Shown here piece after piece: positions 8,531 to 17,198 of a stretch of 64,000 bases of DNA. This DNA comes from Streptomyces pilosus (GTDB taxonomy: Bacteria; Actinomycetota; Actinomycetes; Streptomycetales; Streptomycetaceae). How positions within the stretch are numbered: the stretch's first letter is position 1; each line of letters opens with the position of its first letter. The stretch covers positions 124,001 to 188,000 of the forward strand of contig NZ_BMTU01000002.1 in the NCBI RefSeq assembly GCF_014649835.1, read 5' to 3'. The notes beneath the pieces are model-generated. The model worked only from the letters and a program-made list of their open reading frames with translations. It was not told the DNA's origin and made no database searches. The translations under genes and the position numbers were made by a program.

Positions 8531-9895
8531 TTACTTGGCGACCTCGAGGGACTGCTTCTCCAGGGAGTCCACCGTCTTGGTGTCCGTCTGCGCGAGCGCG
8601 TCCTTCAGTGTTCCCTTGCCGCCCAGGGCTCCCGCGATGCCGTCGCCCATGAAGCGGTAGGTGTCCGTCATGGTCGGGCCGAAGGTCCAGTCCGTGGTGA
8701 CGTTCTTGGAGGCGTCCGCGAAGACGTCGAAGATCTTCTGGCCGCCGTAGAAGTCCACCGGCTGCTGCAGCGCCGGCAGGTCGAGCCCCTTGACGGCCGC
8801 CGGGTAGAGGCCGCCCTCACGGTTGAGGATCTCCAGTGCCTTCGGGTCGGTGTTCAGCCACAGGGCGAACTTCGCTGCCTCGTGGGGGTGCTCGCTCTTG
8901 CCGAGGACCGCCGTCGTCGAACCGCCCCAGTTGCCGGCCTTGTCGTCGCCCGCGGACCACTGCGGCATGGGCGCGACACCCCACTTGCCGGAGGTCGCCT
9001 TCGCGTTGTCCCGGATGGTGCTGTAACCCCAGGCGGCGCTGACCCAGGTCGCCACCTCACCGTCGTTCCACGCCTTGTAGAGCGCCGGGGAGAAGCCCTG
9101 CAGGTCGGTCGCGACCAGCTTCTCGTCGATCATCTTCTGCCAGTAGTCCGCCACCTCGCCGGCGGCCGGGCTGTCGACGTCGACCTTCCACGCGTCGCCC
9201 TCCTGGCCGAACATGTTCGCGCCCTTCTGCCAGAGCAGGCCGCTGAACCAGTTCGGGTCGGTCTGCGAGAAGTGCGTCATGTACGCCTTGGGGTCGGCCT
9301 CCTTCAGCTTCTTGGCCGCCTGGTAGTACTCCTCCCAGGTCGTCGGGACGGATATGCCGTGCTTCTCGAAGAGGTCCTTGCGGTAGAAGAGGGCCATCGG
9401 TCCCGTGTCCTGGGGCACCGCCCAGACGCCGTCCTCGCCGCCGGAGCCGAAGGTCACCTGGGACCAGGTCCACTTGACGAAGTCGCCCTCGGCCTCCTTG
9501 ACGCCCGCGCAGGCGGCGATGTCGGTGAGGCCCTCCTGGAGGCGGAAGCTCGCCAGCGAGTCGTACTCGATCTGGCCGAGGTCGGGGGCGTTGCCCGCCT
9601 TCAGGGCGTTCGACATGTTCTGGTAGGTGCCGGCGTTACCGTTCGGGGTCGACTTGACGGACACCTGGATGTCCGGGTTCTGGCGGTTCCACTCGGCGAC
9701 CGCCTTCTCGACGCCGGGGATCCAGGACCAGTACGTGAGCTCGACCTTGCCCTCGCTCTTCTCGCACGATCCCTGACCGCCCGAGGCGCTGTCCCCTGAG
9801 TCGGAGCCGCCGCAGGCCGCCGTGGCGAGCAGGGGGAGGGCGGCAAGGGCCACCAGGGCCCGGCGGAACACGGGGCGTTGAGTCCGCAGTGACAT
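8531..9895 (-). CDS. Sugar ABC transporter solute-binding lipoprotein
   Basis: A 454-residue family 1 extracellular binding protein. The signal peptide has twin arginines (RRALVALAALPLLATAAC) and a lipobox with the lipidated Cys at residue 28, followed by a Gly/Ser-rich linker; the mature domain starts around VELTYWSWIPGVEKAVAEWN. It should capture galacto-oligosaccharides for the two permeases downstream. The GGAGA ribosome binding site sits 6 nt before the ATG. It is the first gene of the operon and is preceded by a long regulatory region. Substrate is inferred from the two galactosidases. Confidence 0.92.
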   Translation of the reverse strand: MSLRTQRPVFRRALVALAALPLLATAACGGSDSGDSASGGQGSCEKSEGKVELTYWSWIPGVEKAVAEWNRQNPDIQVSVKSTPNGNAGTYQNMSNALKAGNAPDLGQIEYDSLASFRLQEGLTDIAACAGVKEAEGDFVKWTWSQVTFGSGGEDGVWAVPQDTGPMALFYRKDLFEKHGISVPTTWEEYYQAAKKLKEADPKAYMTHFSQTDPNWFSGLLWQKGANMFGQEGDAWKVDVDSPAAGEVADYWQKMIDEKLVATDLQGFSPALYKAWNDGEVATWVSAAWGYSTIRDNAKATSGKWGVAPMPQWSAGDDKAGNWGGSTTAVLGKSEHPHEAAKFALWLNTDPKALEILNREGGLYPAAVKGLDLPALQQPVDFYGGQKIFDVFADASKNVTTDWTFGPTMTDTYRFMGDGIAGALGGKGTLKDALAQTDTKTVDSLEKQSLEVAK

Positions 9896-9956
9896 GGCGT
9901 CTCCTCAGGTGCGTGCCGCTCTGTTACGTGTCTCGGAGCGGTCGGGTGCGCACACA

Positions 9957-9983
9957 TTGACTGTTAACGACTCGTAAAGTCAA
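9957..9983 (-). promoter_or_regulatory. Inverted repeat overlapping a promoter-like element of the galactoside operon
   Basis: Perfect 6-bp arms TTGACT and AGTCAA separated by 15 bp, with GTTAAC in the middle, about 65 bp before the binding-protein start. Because the repeat is symmetric, a TTGACT -35-like hexamer reads toward the operon on the minus strand. A repressor such as the operon's DeoR protein could bind here. No good -10 hexamer was found, so the promoter part is weak. Confidence 0.4.
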
Positions 9984-10018
9984 CACAGTCCATCGGGAGA
10001 TCACGGAACCAAACATAA

Positions 10019-10121
10019 AACGTTATCGACGCGACAGGGGGTGGAGGGCAGTGGTCTCTACCAGCGAGGATTGGCTTTGCCGATCACCGGACGGGATTGT
10101 CGAACGTTGTCAGAGAACGTT
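10019..10121. promoter_or_regulatory. Cluster of three AACGTT motifs
   Basis: The palindromic hexamer AACGTT occurs at 10019-10024, 10103-10108 and 10116-10121. The last two start 13 bp apart and two of the copies continue as AACGTT(A/G)TC. Such clustering in AT-poor DNA suggests regulator sites for the leftward operon. The regulator is not known; the operon's DeoR protein is a candidate. Confidence 0.35.
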
Positions 10122-10407
10122 TCAGTGAATGTGCAGGCGTGAATCGGTCCGGTCAACAAGTCTCCGGCCGGGCGGGCCGTCCGGGCGGCAAAGCGGTGTC
10201 CCCGACCTCCCGGGACGCGGCTCGGGCGCTGTCGCCCCGTGCCCGGTGCGGGCGATGCGCTCGCGCACAGCAGCGGCTTAGCCGCCCCGGCCGCGAGAGC
10301 AGGGGGCGGAGGGCCGGGAAGCTCGCCCGTCTTTAGGGGTGTCCCAACCGGGAACGGGCAGTGACGGCGAACGCGACCGCACGGAGCGACGGCGCGACGC
10401 AATGGAC

Positions 10408-10420
10408 TCGAAAGTTTCGA
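10408..10420. promoter_or_regulatory. TCGAAA-G-TTTCGA palindrome upstream of xylanase
   Basis: A perfect 13-bp palindrome around a central G. CGAAA/TTTCG palindromes are known regulatory elements in front of Streptomyces xylanase genes. A second copy lies at 10605-10615, about 155 bp before the xylanase start. Confidence 0.6.
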
Positions 10421-10539
10421 CCCGATCGCGGCGCAGAGGCGCCGTAACTTAGGAGGGCCGGGCCTGTCCGTCAAGGTCTGTCGCCGATCTGTCCGGAACG
10501 AGTTCCTCCTCCGGGGGTGACGGTTTCTCACACCGGTAG

Positions 10540-12198
<1,659 letters not shown>

Positions 12199-12228
12199 CC
12201 GGGCCCGCGGGAGGACGACGCCGATGAC

Positions 12229-12268
12229 CGCGAGGGCCGCCGCCGCCAGGACGGCGGCGGCCCTCGCG
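12229..12268. terminator. Strong hairpin terminator after xylanase
   Basis: A perfect 17-bp GC-rich stem (arms 12229-12245 and 12252-12268) around the loop CCAGGA, starting 30 bp after the xylanase stop. It would end xylanase transcription before the panD promoter region. Confidence 0.8.
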
Positions 12269-12375
12269 ACCGCCGCGACCCGGCGGTCCGTTCCCGTGGC
12301 GGCGCGGGCAGACGCCCCTCTCCCCGGAGCGCACGACGTTCCTCACAACCCCCGGATCCGACGCGCGCCGCGCGG

Positions 12376-12381
12376 TACAAT
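12376..12381 (+). promoter_or_regulatory. Probable -10 box of panD
   Basis: TACAAT lies 58 bp before the panD ATG, in otherwise GC-rich DNA. The equivalent position in the element-borne copy is TACAGT (41447-41452), which supports this as the promoter of the native gene. Confidence 0.5.
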
Positions 12382-12389
12382 GAGGACCG

Positions 12390-12416
12390 CCCTTGACCTG
12401 CACGAAGCAGGCAGGG
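12390..12416 (+). promoter_or_regulatory. Hairpin in the panD 5' leader
   Basis: A two-part stem, CCCT/AGGG outside and CCTGC/GCAGG inside, with loop ACGAA. Two further copies in the window (41461-41487 and 63502-63528) keep the fold, with a paired change CCCT/AGGG to CCCC/GGGG. Conservation in a leader suggests a structured RNA element or a required spacer; its function is unknown. Confidence 0.5.
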
Positions 12417-12438
12417 AGCCGTCATCCGGGAGTCAGAC

Positions 12439-12471
12439 ATGCTGCGCACCATGTTCAAGTCCAAGATCTAG
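12439..12471 (+). pseudogene. panD: panD truncated after ten codons by element insertion
   Basis: The ATG opens MLRTMFKSKI, the usual actinobacterial PanD (aspartate 1-decarboxylase) N-terminus, but the next codon is TAG instead of the expected HRATVTQ. The rest of panD, including the Gly-Ser self-cleavage site, is missing here and is not found later in the window. The break coincides with the start of a sequence repeated in front of both integrases, so this is the left attachment junction. Loss of PanD would block beta-alanine and pantothenate synthesis unless panD is restored beyond the window or duplicated. Confidence 0.85.
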
Positions 12472-12484
12472 CGTTTGGGTGTTT
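12455..12484 (+). repeat. Left attachment-site copy (direct repeat, element A)
   Basis: A 30-bp sequence from TCAAGTCCAAGATC through TAGCGTTTGGGTGTTT, repeated identically at 41526-41555. The first 14 bases are panD codons 6-10 and the remainder is element DNA. The crossover most likely lies in TCAAGTCCAAGATC. Confidence 0.75.
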
Positions 12485-12513
12485 CCGCAGGTCAGAGCCC
12501 TGATTGTCGCCTC

Positions 12514-12535
12514 CAGGTCAGCAAACGGTCAGCAT
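12514..12535. repeat. GTCAGCA direct repeats near left end of element A
   Basis: CAGGTCAGCAAACGGTCAGCAT contains two GGTCAGCA units 13 bp apart. Related pairs lie at 41269-41294, 41585-41607 and 63322-63347, near both ends of each element. They are candidate arm-type binding sites for the integrases. Confidence 0.5.
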
Positions 12536-12622
12536 CGGGCCGGACGGTTTCCGGCTTGCTGACCTGCACCGGCGGCAGGTATCGGCTGCCCCGCCCGACG
12601 CCCTGCTCGGGAGGCTTGATAC

Positions 12623-13759
12623 GTGGTTCGACAGCTCGCTCGTGGGATGGGGTCGTTCTTCAAGGAGTGCGGTTGTTCCAGGCCGACCCGTTGCGCGCAC
12701 CCGTACACGATTCGGTTCAGGGACGCTCTCGGCAGGCAGCGTGAAGAGGCCGGCTACGGCACGCAGGATGACGCGATCGATCGCCTTACGCAGATTTACG
12801 CGGAGAAAAAGAAGACGGCGCCGTCCGTTGCCGAGGCCCGCCGGGAACTCGGTCAGCAGACGGTCGCGGATTACGCGAAGCAGTGGCGGCCGCGGCAGCG
12901 GAGGATGACGGAGTACTCCACGGGCTGGCACGTGGACAGCTCCATCAACGTGCACATCGTCCCCCGTCTCGGATCAAGGAAGCTGAACTCCGTCACGCCG
13001 ATCGTGGTCGAGCGATTCCTGGACGAGTTGGAGGCCGATGGGGTGGGCCGCGGAAACCAGGTGAACATCTTCCGCACTCTGAAGGCGATCTTGCGGGACG
13101 CCTATGGCAAGGGGGCCATGGCGGACGATCCTTTGAAGGGGGTCCAGGAGCCGGAGTACGTCCGCCAGAAGGTGGTCATCCCGCCCCTCGCCTACGTGAA
13201 GAAGGCGCTGACTGCCGCTGGCGAGTATCTCGCGCTTGAGATCGTCATGATGGTGGGCTGCGGCTTGCGAAACGGGGAAGCCCGGGCCGTGAACATCAAC
13301 AACGTCGTGGCGGACGACATCTACCGAGTGCATGAGCAGATCCACTCCAACACGCACAAGCCGGCGAAGCTGAAGCACCGCAAGGCGGGGGAGTTCCGGG
13401 AGGTCCCCCTGCCGCGCTCGGTGCGGGAAGCGATGGAGCGGTTTGAGGAGAAGCACGGCACCACGCAGGATGGCTATCTCCTGCGCGGCCCAAGCGGCTA
13501 CTACACGGAACCGATGGAACGCCGCCGTGTGCAGAAGCTCTTCAAGGAGCTCCCTGCAGCGGACGGCGTGGGGATGTACAGCTTCCGGCACTACTTCGCC
13601 TCTAACGCGCTCGGGAACGGAATACCGATCACCGACGTGGCCGAATGGATGGGGCACAAGTCCATTGAGGAAACGTATCGGACCTACCGGCACCTGATGC
13701 CTGGGAGCATCGCGAAGGCGGCTCGCATTTTGGATGCAGGCTTGTGGGAAGCGGCCTGA
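12623..13759 (+). CDS. int: Tyrosine recombinase / integrase of element A
   Basis: A 378-residue tyrosine integrase. An N-terminal FFKECGCSRPTRCAHPYTIRFRD segment (AP2-like arm-binding head) is followed by a core-binding helical domain (about 65-150) and the catalytic domain. Visible catalytic residues are Arg in GCGLRNGEA, Arg-His in YSFRHYFASNAL and the nucleophile Tyr in the C-terminal ETYRTYRHL region. The box II His of HxxR appears to be Tyr. Start GTG at 12623 follows GGGAGG by about 8 nt. It is transcribed away from the panD junction. The copy at 41694-42830 differs by about 19 residues. No excisionase gene was recognised nearby. Confidence 0.93.
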   Translation: MVRQLARGMGSFFKECGCSRPTRCAHPYTIRFRDALGRQREEAGYGTQDDAIDRLTQIYAEKKKTAPSVAEARRELGQQTVADYAKQWRPRQRRMTEYSTGWHVDSSINVHIVPRLGSRKLNSVTPIVVERFLDELEADGVGRGNQVNIFRTLKAILRDAYGKGAMADDPLKGVQEPEYVRQKVVIPPLAYVKKALTAAGEYLALEIVMMVGCGLRNGEARAVNINNVVADDIYRVHEQIHSNTHKPAKLKHRKAGEFREVPLPRSVREAMERFEEKHGTTQDGYLLRGPSGYYTEPMERRRVQKLFKELPAADGVGMYSFRHYFASNALGNGIPITDVAEWMGHKSIEETYRTYRHLMPGSIAKAARILDAGLWEAA

Positions 13760-13888
13760 TTCGACGCTGAAGTCAGCAGGTTCTTTGTCTGCCGGTGGTA
13801 CAGGCGTCAAGCGTCGCTGACCTGTGTAAAACGTGGCCACGCGTGGCCATTTTGCAGCCGCTGGCCGGGAATGGTCCGCATCTTGTCC

Positions 13889-14968
13889 TCAGTGAGATGA
13901 GCCGGCACCCCGCAGCTTGAGGACACCTCCTGGCGGATGTGTTGGCCCGCCCGGTGCTACGGCGCGGTGGGCTGGTGCGGGGAGCGGACCACGAGCAGGG
14001 TGATCTCGCTGGGGGGCGAAGACGCGGAACGGCGGGCCCCAGAAACCGGTGCCGCGGCTGGTGTAGAGGAGGGTGCGCCTGCCGTGGCGGCTGAGGCCGG
14101 CGACGGCGGGCTGGTCGATGCGGACCAGGTGGTGGAAGGGCCAGATCTGACCGCCGTGGGTGTGACCGGAGAGTTGGAGGTCGACGCCGCCGGCTGCCGC
14201 CCGGTCGACGAACTTGGGCTGGTGGGCCAGGAGCAGGACGGGCAGGTCGGGGTCGGCGCCGTCCAGGGCTCCGGCGAGGTGGGCGCCGTGGCCAGCGAGG
14301 CCGGAGGACTCGGCGGTGACGTCGTCCACGCCGGCGACCACGAGGGTGTCGCCTCCGCGTTCGAGCAGCAGATGGCGGTTGCGCAGCGGCTCCCAGCCCA
14401 GCTCGCCCATCAGGTCGACCCAGCCCTGGGCCTCGCTGTAGTACTCGTGGTTTCCGGTGACGTAGACCCGGGCCCGGGTGGCTCGCACGGTGCCGAGCGG
14501 AGCGGCCTGGGCGCGGCGGCGTTCGGCCGTGCCGTCCGCGATGTCGCCGGTGTGGCAGACCAGGTCGGCCTCCAGGGTGTTCACCGTCTCGCACACCCGC
14601 GCCGACCAGCGCGTGCGGTCGAGCGGGCCGTAGTGGGTGTCGGTGATGAGGACGACGCGGGTGCCGTCCAATCCGGCACCCAGCCGTGGGAGTTGTACGT
14701 CGAGGCGGCGCACGCGTGGCACGCGGCGGGCTTCGGCGTATCCCCAGGCGAGTAGTACGGCGGTTTTGCCGAGGACGGCCCAGGTGACGATGCGGGCCCG
14801 GTTCTGACTCTCGTCGACGTCGGCCACGGTCAGGGCGAGCCGCAATGGGACGCCGACCAGAACGGACCAGGTGAACAGGATGCAAGTGGTGCCGAGCAGG
14901 GTGTAGCCGATGATCGCGGCCCGGTCCTGCTGGGGCCGACCGTGGCCGCGCACCATCGCGAGCGGCAT
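13889..14968 (-). CDS. Membrane metallophosphoesterase with a frameshifted C-terminus
   Basis: About 359 residues: two N-terminal membrane helices (GYTLLGTTCILFTWSVLVG and WAVLGKTAVLLAWGY), then a calcineurin-like domain with the metal motifs ITDTHYGP, HTGDIADG, GNHEYY, LLAHQPKF and SGHTHGGQ. The frame after FGPPFRVFAP is wrong. In another frame the DNA encodes SEITLLVVRSPHQPTAP, the end usual for this family, stopping at 13957-13959. A six-base G run (14011-14016 on this strand) is the likely slip point. The start is uncertain (ATG 14968 or 14956). The protein may still be active because all metal ligands precede the shift. It is not obviously tied to the defence genes beside it. Confidence 0.75.
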   Translation of the reverse strand: MPLAMVRGHGRPQQDRAAIIGYTLLGTTCILFTWSVLVGVPLRLALTVADVDESQNRARIVTWAVLGKTAVLLAWGYAEARRVPRVRRLDVQLPRLGAGLDGTRVVLITDTHYGPLDRTRWSARVCETVNTLEADLVCHTGDIADGTAERRRAQAAPLGTVRATRARVYVTGNHEYYSEAQGWVDLMGELGWEPLRNRHLLLERGGDTLVVAGVDDVTAESSGLAGHGAHLAGALDGADPDLPVLLLAHQPKFVDRAAAGGVDLQLSGHTHGGQIWPFHHLVRIDQPAVAGLSRHGRRTLLYTSRGTGFWGPPFRVFAPQRDHPARGPLPAPAHRAVAPGGPTHPPGGVLKLRGAGSSH

Positions 14969-15260
14969 ACGAGCGCGGGCCCCACTGAAGCCGGCCAAAG
15001 CACTCCTGCAACAGCGCGTTGACCTACCCGAGTGCCTTGCCGGCAACCGTCCCGAGGGCGCTTCTGCGCGGAACCGTGAGACGACGAAGTCCCACCGGAA
15101 CGCTCCGGTGGGACTTCGTCGTCTCACGGCTGACCCAGTTTTGCCGAACTGACATGTCACCACATGCCCAGCGGACGCCGCGACGATCCTGTTCTGCCTG
15201 TGCTGCGCCGAGGCATCCCGGGCCACGGCCCGTTCGCGGGATAGACGCACCGTTCCCGGT
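14969..15260. other. Intergenic scar region
   Basis: About 290 bp without a convincing gene, holding the long perfect inverted repeat at 15074-15129. It separates the metallophosphoesterase from the end of the McrBC-like operon; both are transcribed leftward. Confidence 0.5.
15074..15129. terminator. Perfect 26-bp inverted repeat
   Basis: Arms 15074-15099 and 15104-15129 are exact reverse complements around the 4-nt loop ACGC. The position just beyond the end of the leftward six-gene operon fits a transcription terminator. The length and perfection are unusual, and a small mobile-element remnant is an alternative. Confidence 0.6.
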
Positions 15261-17198
15261 TTAGAGCGGTGGCTGGGCCGAACAGCCGCGCGGGCAAGAA
15301 GCGACTCGTCCCGCCTCACCGCAGGTGCCGCAGGTGGGGCAGACGGACTGGCCGGTGCGGTCTGCGGCCCAGCACGGAACCGCCAGGAGAACGCCACCGA
15401 CACGACGATCGAGGTCAGGTTCGGGAGCACCGGTAGCGGCAAGGCCGTCCGGATCGAGCAACGGGAAGGTGTCGCCACAGGCCAGGCAGCGACGGAGTTC
15501 CCACCGGGTACGGCACGAGGTGCAGGACGCTGCGAACAGGCCGTCCTCACGCGGCTCGAAGACCGTCTGGCGCTGAGGGCCGGCCTTGGCGCACACCGGA
15601 CACACTTCGAGTAGTTCGGTCTTGGCGGCCGCGTCTTCCAACGCCGCACACAGGGTGCGCAATCGCCGGGTCTCGTGCTCGGTTGCCCGGCCACTGCCGT
15701 GCCGCCTGCGGGTCTGTTTCAGCAGTGCGGGGAGGCGCTCCAACTCGGCCGGGCTCGGGGCGCGCACGACCGCGACACCGTCAGGCCGGGGTTCGAGCCA
15801 GCCGCAGCCCGCCAGAGCGGAGCGATCGCCTGCGGGTACGGGCACGGTGTGGGGGTAGTCGCGCGCGTCAGCACCCAGTGTCGCCCATTGGACTGCCCGC
15901 AGCAGGCGGCTGACGCTGAAAATGTCCAGGGGGGACAAAGGAGCGACGTCGACCTGCGGCTCGGGCGCGTCGCTGTAGCGATAACCGATCCGATAGGCGG
16001 CCCGGACGACGTCAGGCTCCGCGTCCTGACGTGCTTGAAGCAGTCCTGGATAGACGATCAGGTCGTTGTCGCACACGGCACTCGGCCGGTCGCGGCGGGA
16101 TTCTGTGATCGCCGCAGCGACCGAGGAGGCGTCGGGAGCCGTGCACAGGTCGGTCGTGATCGGTACGACGCGGAGCACCTGCCGCTTGCGCCAGTGAAGG
16201 ACGAAGTCGCCCGTCCGGGACCAGGTGACCGTCAACGGCTCGCCTCGCATGTGGAAGCGGGTGGTGCAGCCGGGGGAAGGAACCGGCTGGCCGGCGTCCG
16301 GGACTGCCTTTAGCAGCTTGCAGGCGAGCAGCAGAAGGAGGCCGGTGAAACACTCGAAGGCGAGGAGGATCTCCTGTCGCTGACGGGCTGTTTCGGCTTC
16401 TCCGAGACGCGGGGTCTCGATCGCGGTACAGGCTTGCCAGAGCAGAGCCACCCTGCGGTAGTGCGGATCACTGCTCAGCAGGTTCGTCGGATGCAGTTCG
16501 CGCGGTGGTGCGGAGCGGTGGTCGACCGCGCGTGCCAGCGGCGAGCCCAGCATCACCTCCACTGCCGTGAGGGAGGATTCGAGTGCCCGCCGGCGCACCT
16601 CCGCGGCCGCCTGGTGCCGCCCGGATTCCTCGATGTTTCTGAGCAGTCCGGCCAGGTCTCGTCGGGCCCGCCAAGAGGTTTCCTGCGAGGGCATGAGCAG
16701 GCCATGTACATCGTCCACCATCCTGCTCAGGTCCCTGAGCTTGGCGATGCGCTGCTGCAGATGCGATCGCATCACGTTGAGGACGGCGACCGCTACCCGG
16801 TTCTCGTAGATGTCGGAGTTTTCCTCACTGCGCCGGGCGAGCAGACGGCTGGGCCGGACACCGGCGAGCGTATGCGAGGCCCAGTCCTCGGGGCGGGCGG
16901 CCAGACGTGCCGTCGCGCCGGCGGCGATGGAGCGCACCCGGGACGTCGGCAGGATTTCCTCCACCGTACGCAAGCGCGTGTACGGGCGGTGGCAAACCGT
17001 GCGCAGCGCCCCGGACTCCCGCTCGAAGGCGTCCTCCACCGGCAAGATTTCCGTCTCATCGGTGACGTCGAGGATGATCGGCGGCATGGCCAGCCAGTCG
17101 TCGAGCGTAGTGGCCTCCTCGGCGAGACGGGCCGACACCGCTAGGAGATGGCGGACGAGGAGAGAGCCGAGCTCCGGCTCGGCCGCCTCCCGGCTCAT
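15261..17198 (-). CDS. DUF2357/McrC-like protein with C-terminal zinc ribbons
   Basis: A 645-residue protein. The central signature ARRSEENSDIYENRVAVAVLNVMR (about residues 120-145) is typical of the DUF2357 region of McrC-like subunits that accompany McrB-type motors. The C-terminal third has several zinc-ribbon pairs (CPVC, CTSC, CLAC, CPTCGTC, CPRGC). A clear PD-(D/E)xK nuclease motif, expected in McrC, is not visible, so this may be a non-nucleolytic adaptor. Its ATG overlaps the stop of the AAA gene (ATGA), and it is the last gene of the operon. The role is inferred from context and from the published CoCoNuT group of type IV-like systems. Confidence 0.65.
   Translation of the reverse strand: MSREAAEPELGSLLVRHLLAVSARLAEEATTLDDWLAMPPIILDVTDETEILPVEDAFERESGALRTVCHRPYTRLRTVEEILPTSRVRSIAAGATARLAARPEDWASHTLAGVRPSRLLARRSEENSDIYENRVAVAVLNVMRSHLQQRIAKLRDLSRMVDDVHGLLMPSQETSWRARRDLAGLLRNIEESGRHQAAAEVRRRALESSLTAVEVMLGSPLARAVDHRSAPPRELHPTNLLSSDPHYRRVALLWQACTAIETPRLGEAETARQRQEILLAFECFTGLLLLLACKLLKAVPDAGQPVPSPGCTTRFHMRGEPLTVTWSRTGDFVLHWRKRQVLRVVPITTDLCTAPDASSVAAAITESRRDRPSAVCDNDLIVYPGLLQARQDAEPDVVRAAYRIGYRYSDAPEPQVDVAPLSPLDIFSVSRLLRAVQWATLGADARDYPHTVPVPAGDRSALAGCGWLEPRPDGVAVVRAPSPAELERLPALLKQTRRRHGSGRATEHETRRLRTLCAALEDAAAKTELLEVCPVCAKAGPQRQTVFEPREDGLFAASCTSCRTRWELRRCLACGDTFPLLDPDGLAATGAPEPDLDRRVGGVLLAVPCWAADRTGQSVCPTCGTCGEAGRVASCPRGCSAQPPL

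Noticed and set aside
12372..12475. A tRNA gene as attachment site
   Set aside because: No cloverleaf or tRNA 3' end was found; the junction falls inside the panD coding start.
14969..15694. N-terminal extension of the metallophosphoesterase frame
   Set aside because: The extension runs through the 56-bp perfect inverted repeat and into the 3' end of the McrC-like gene on the same strand, and has no protein-like character.
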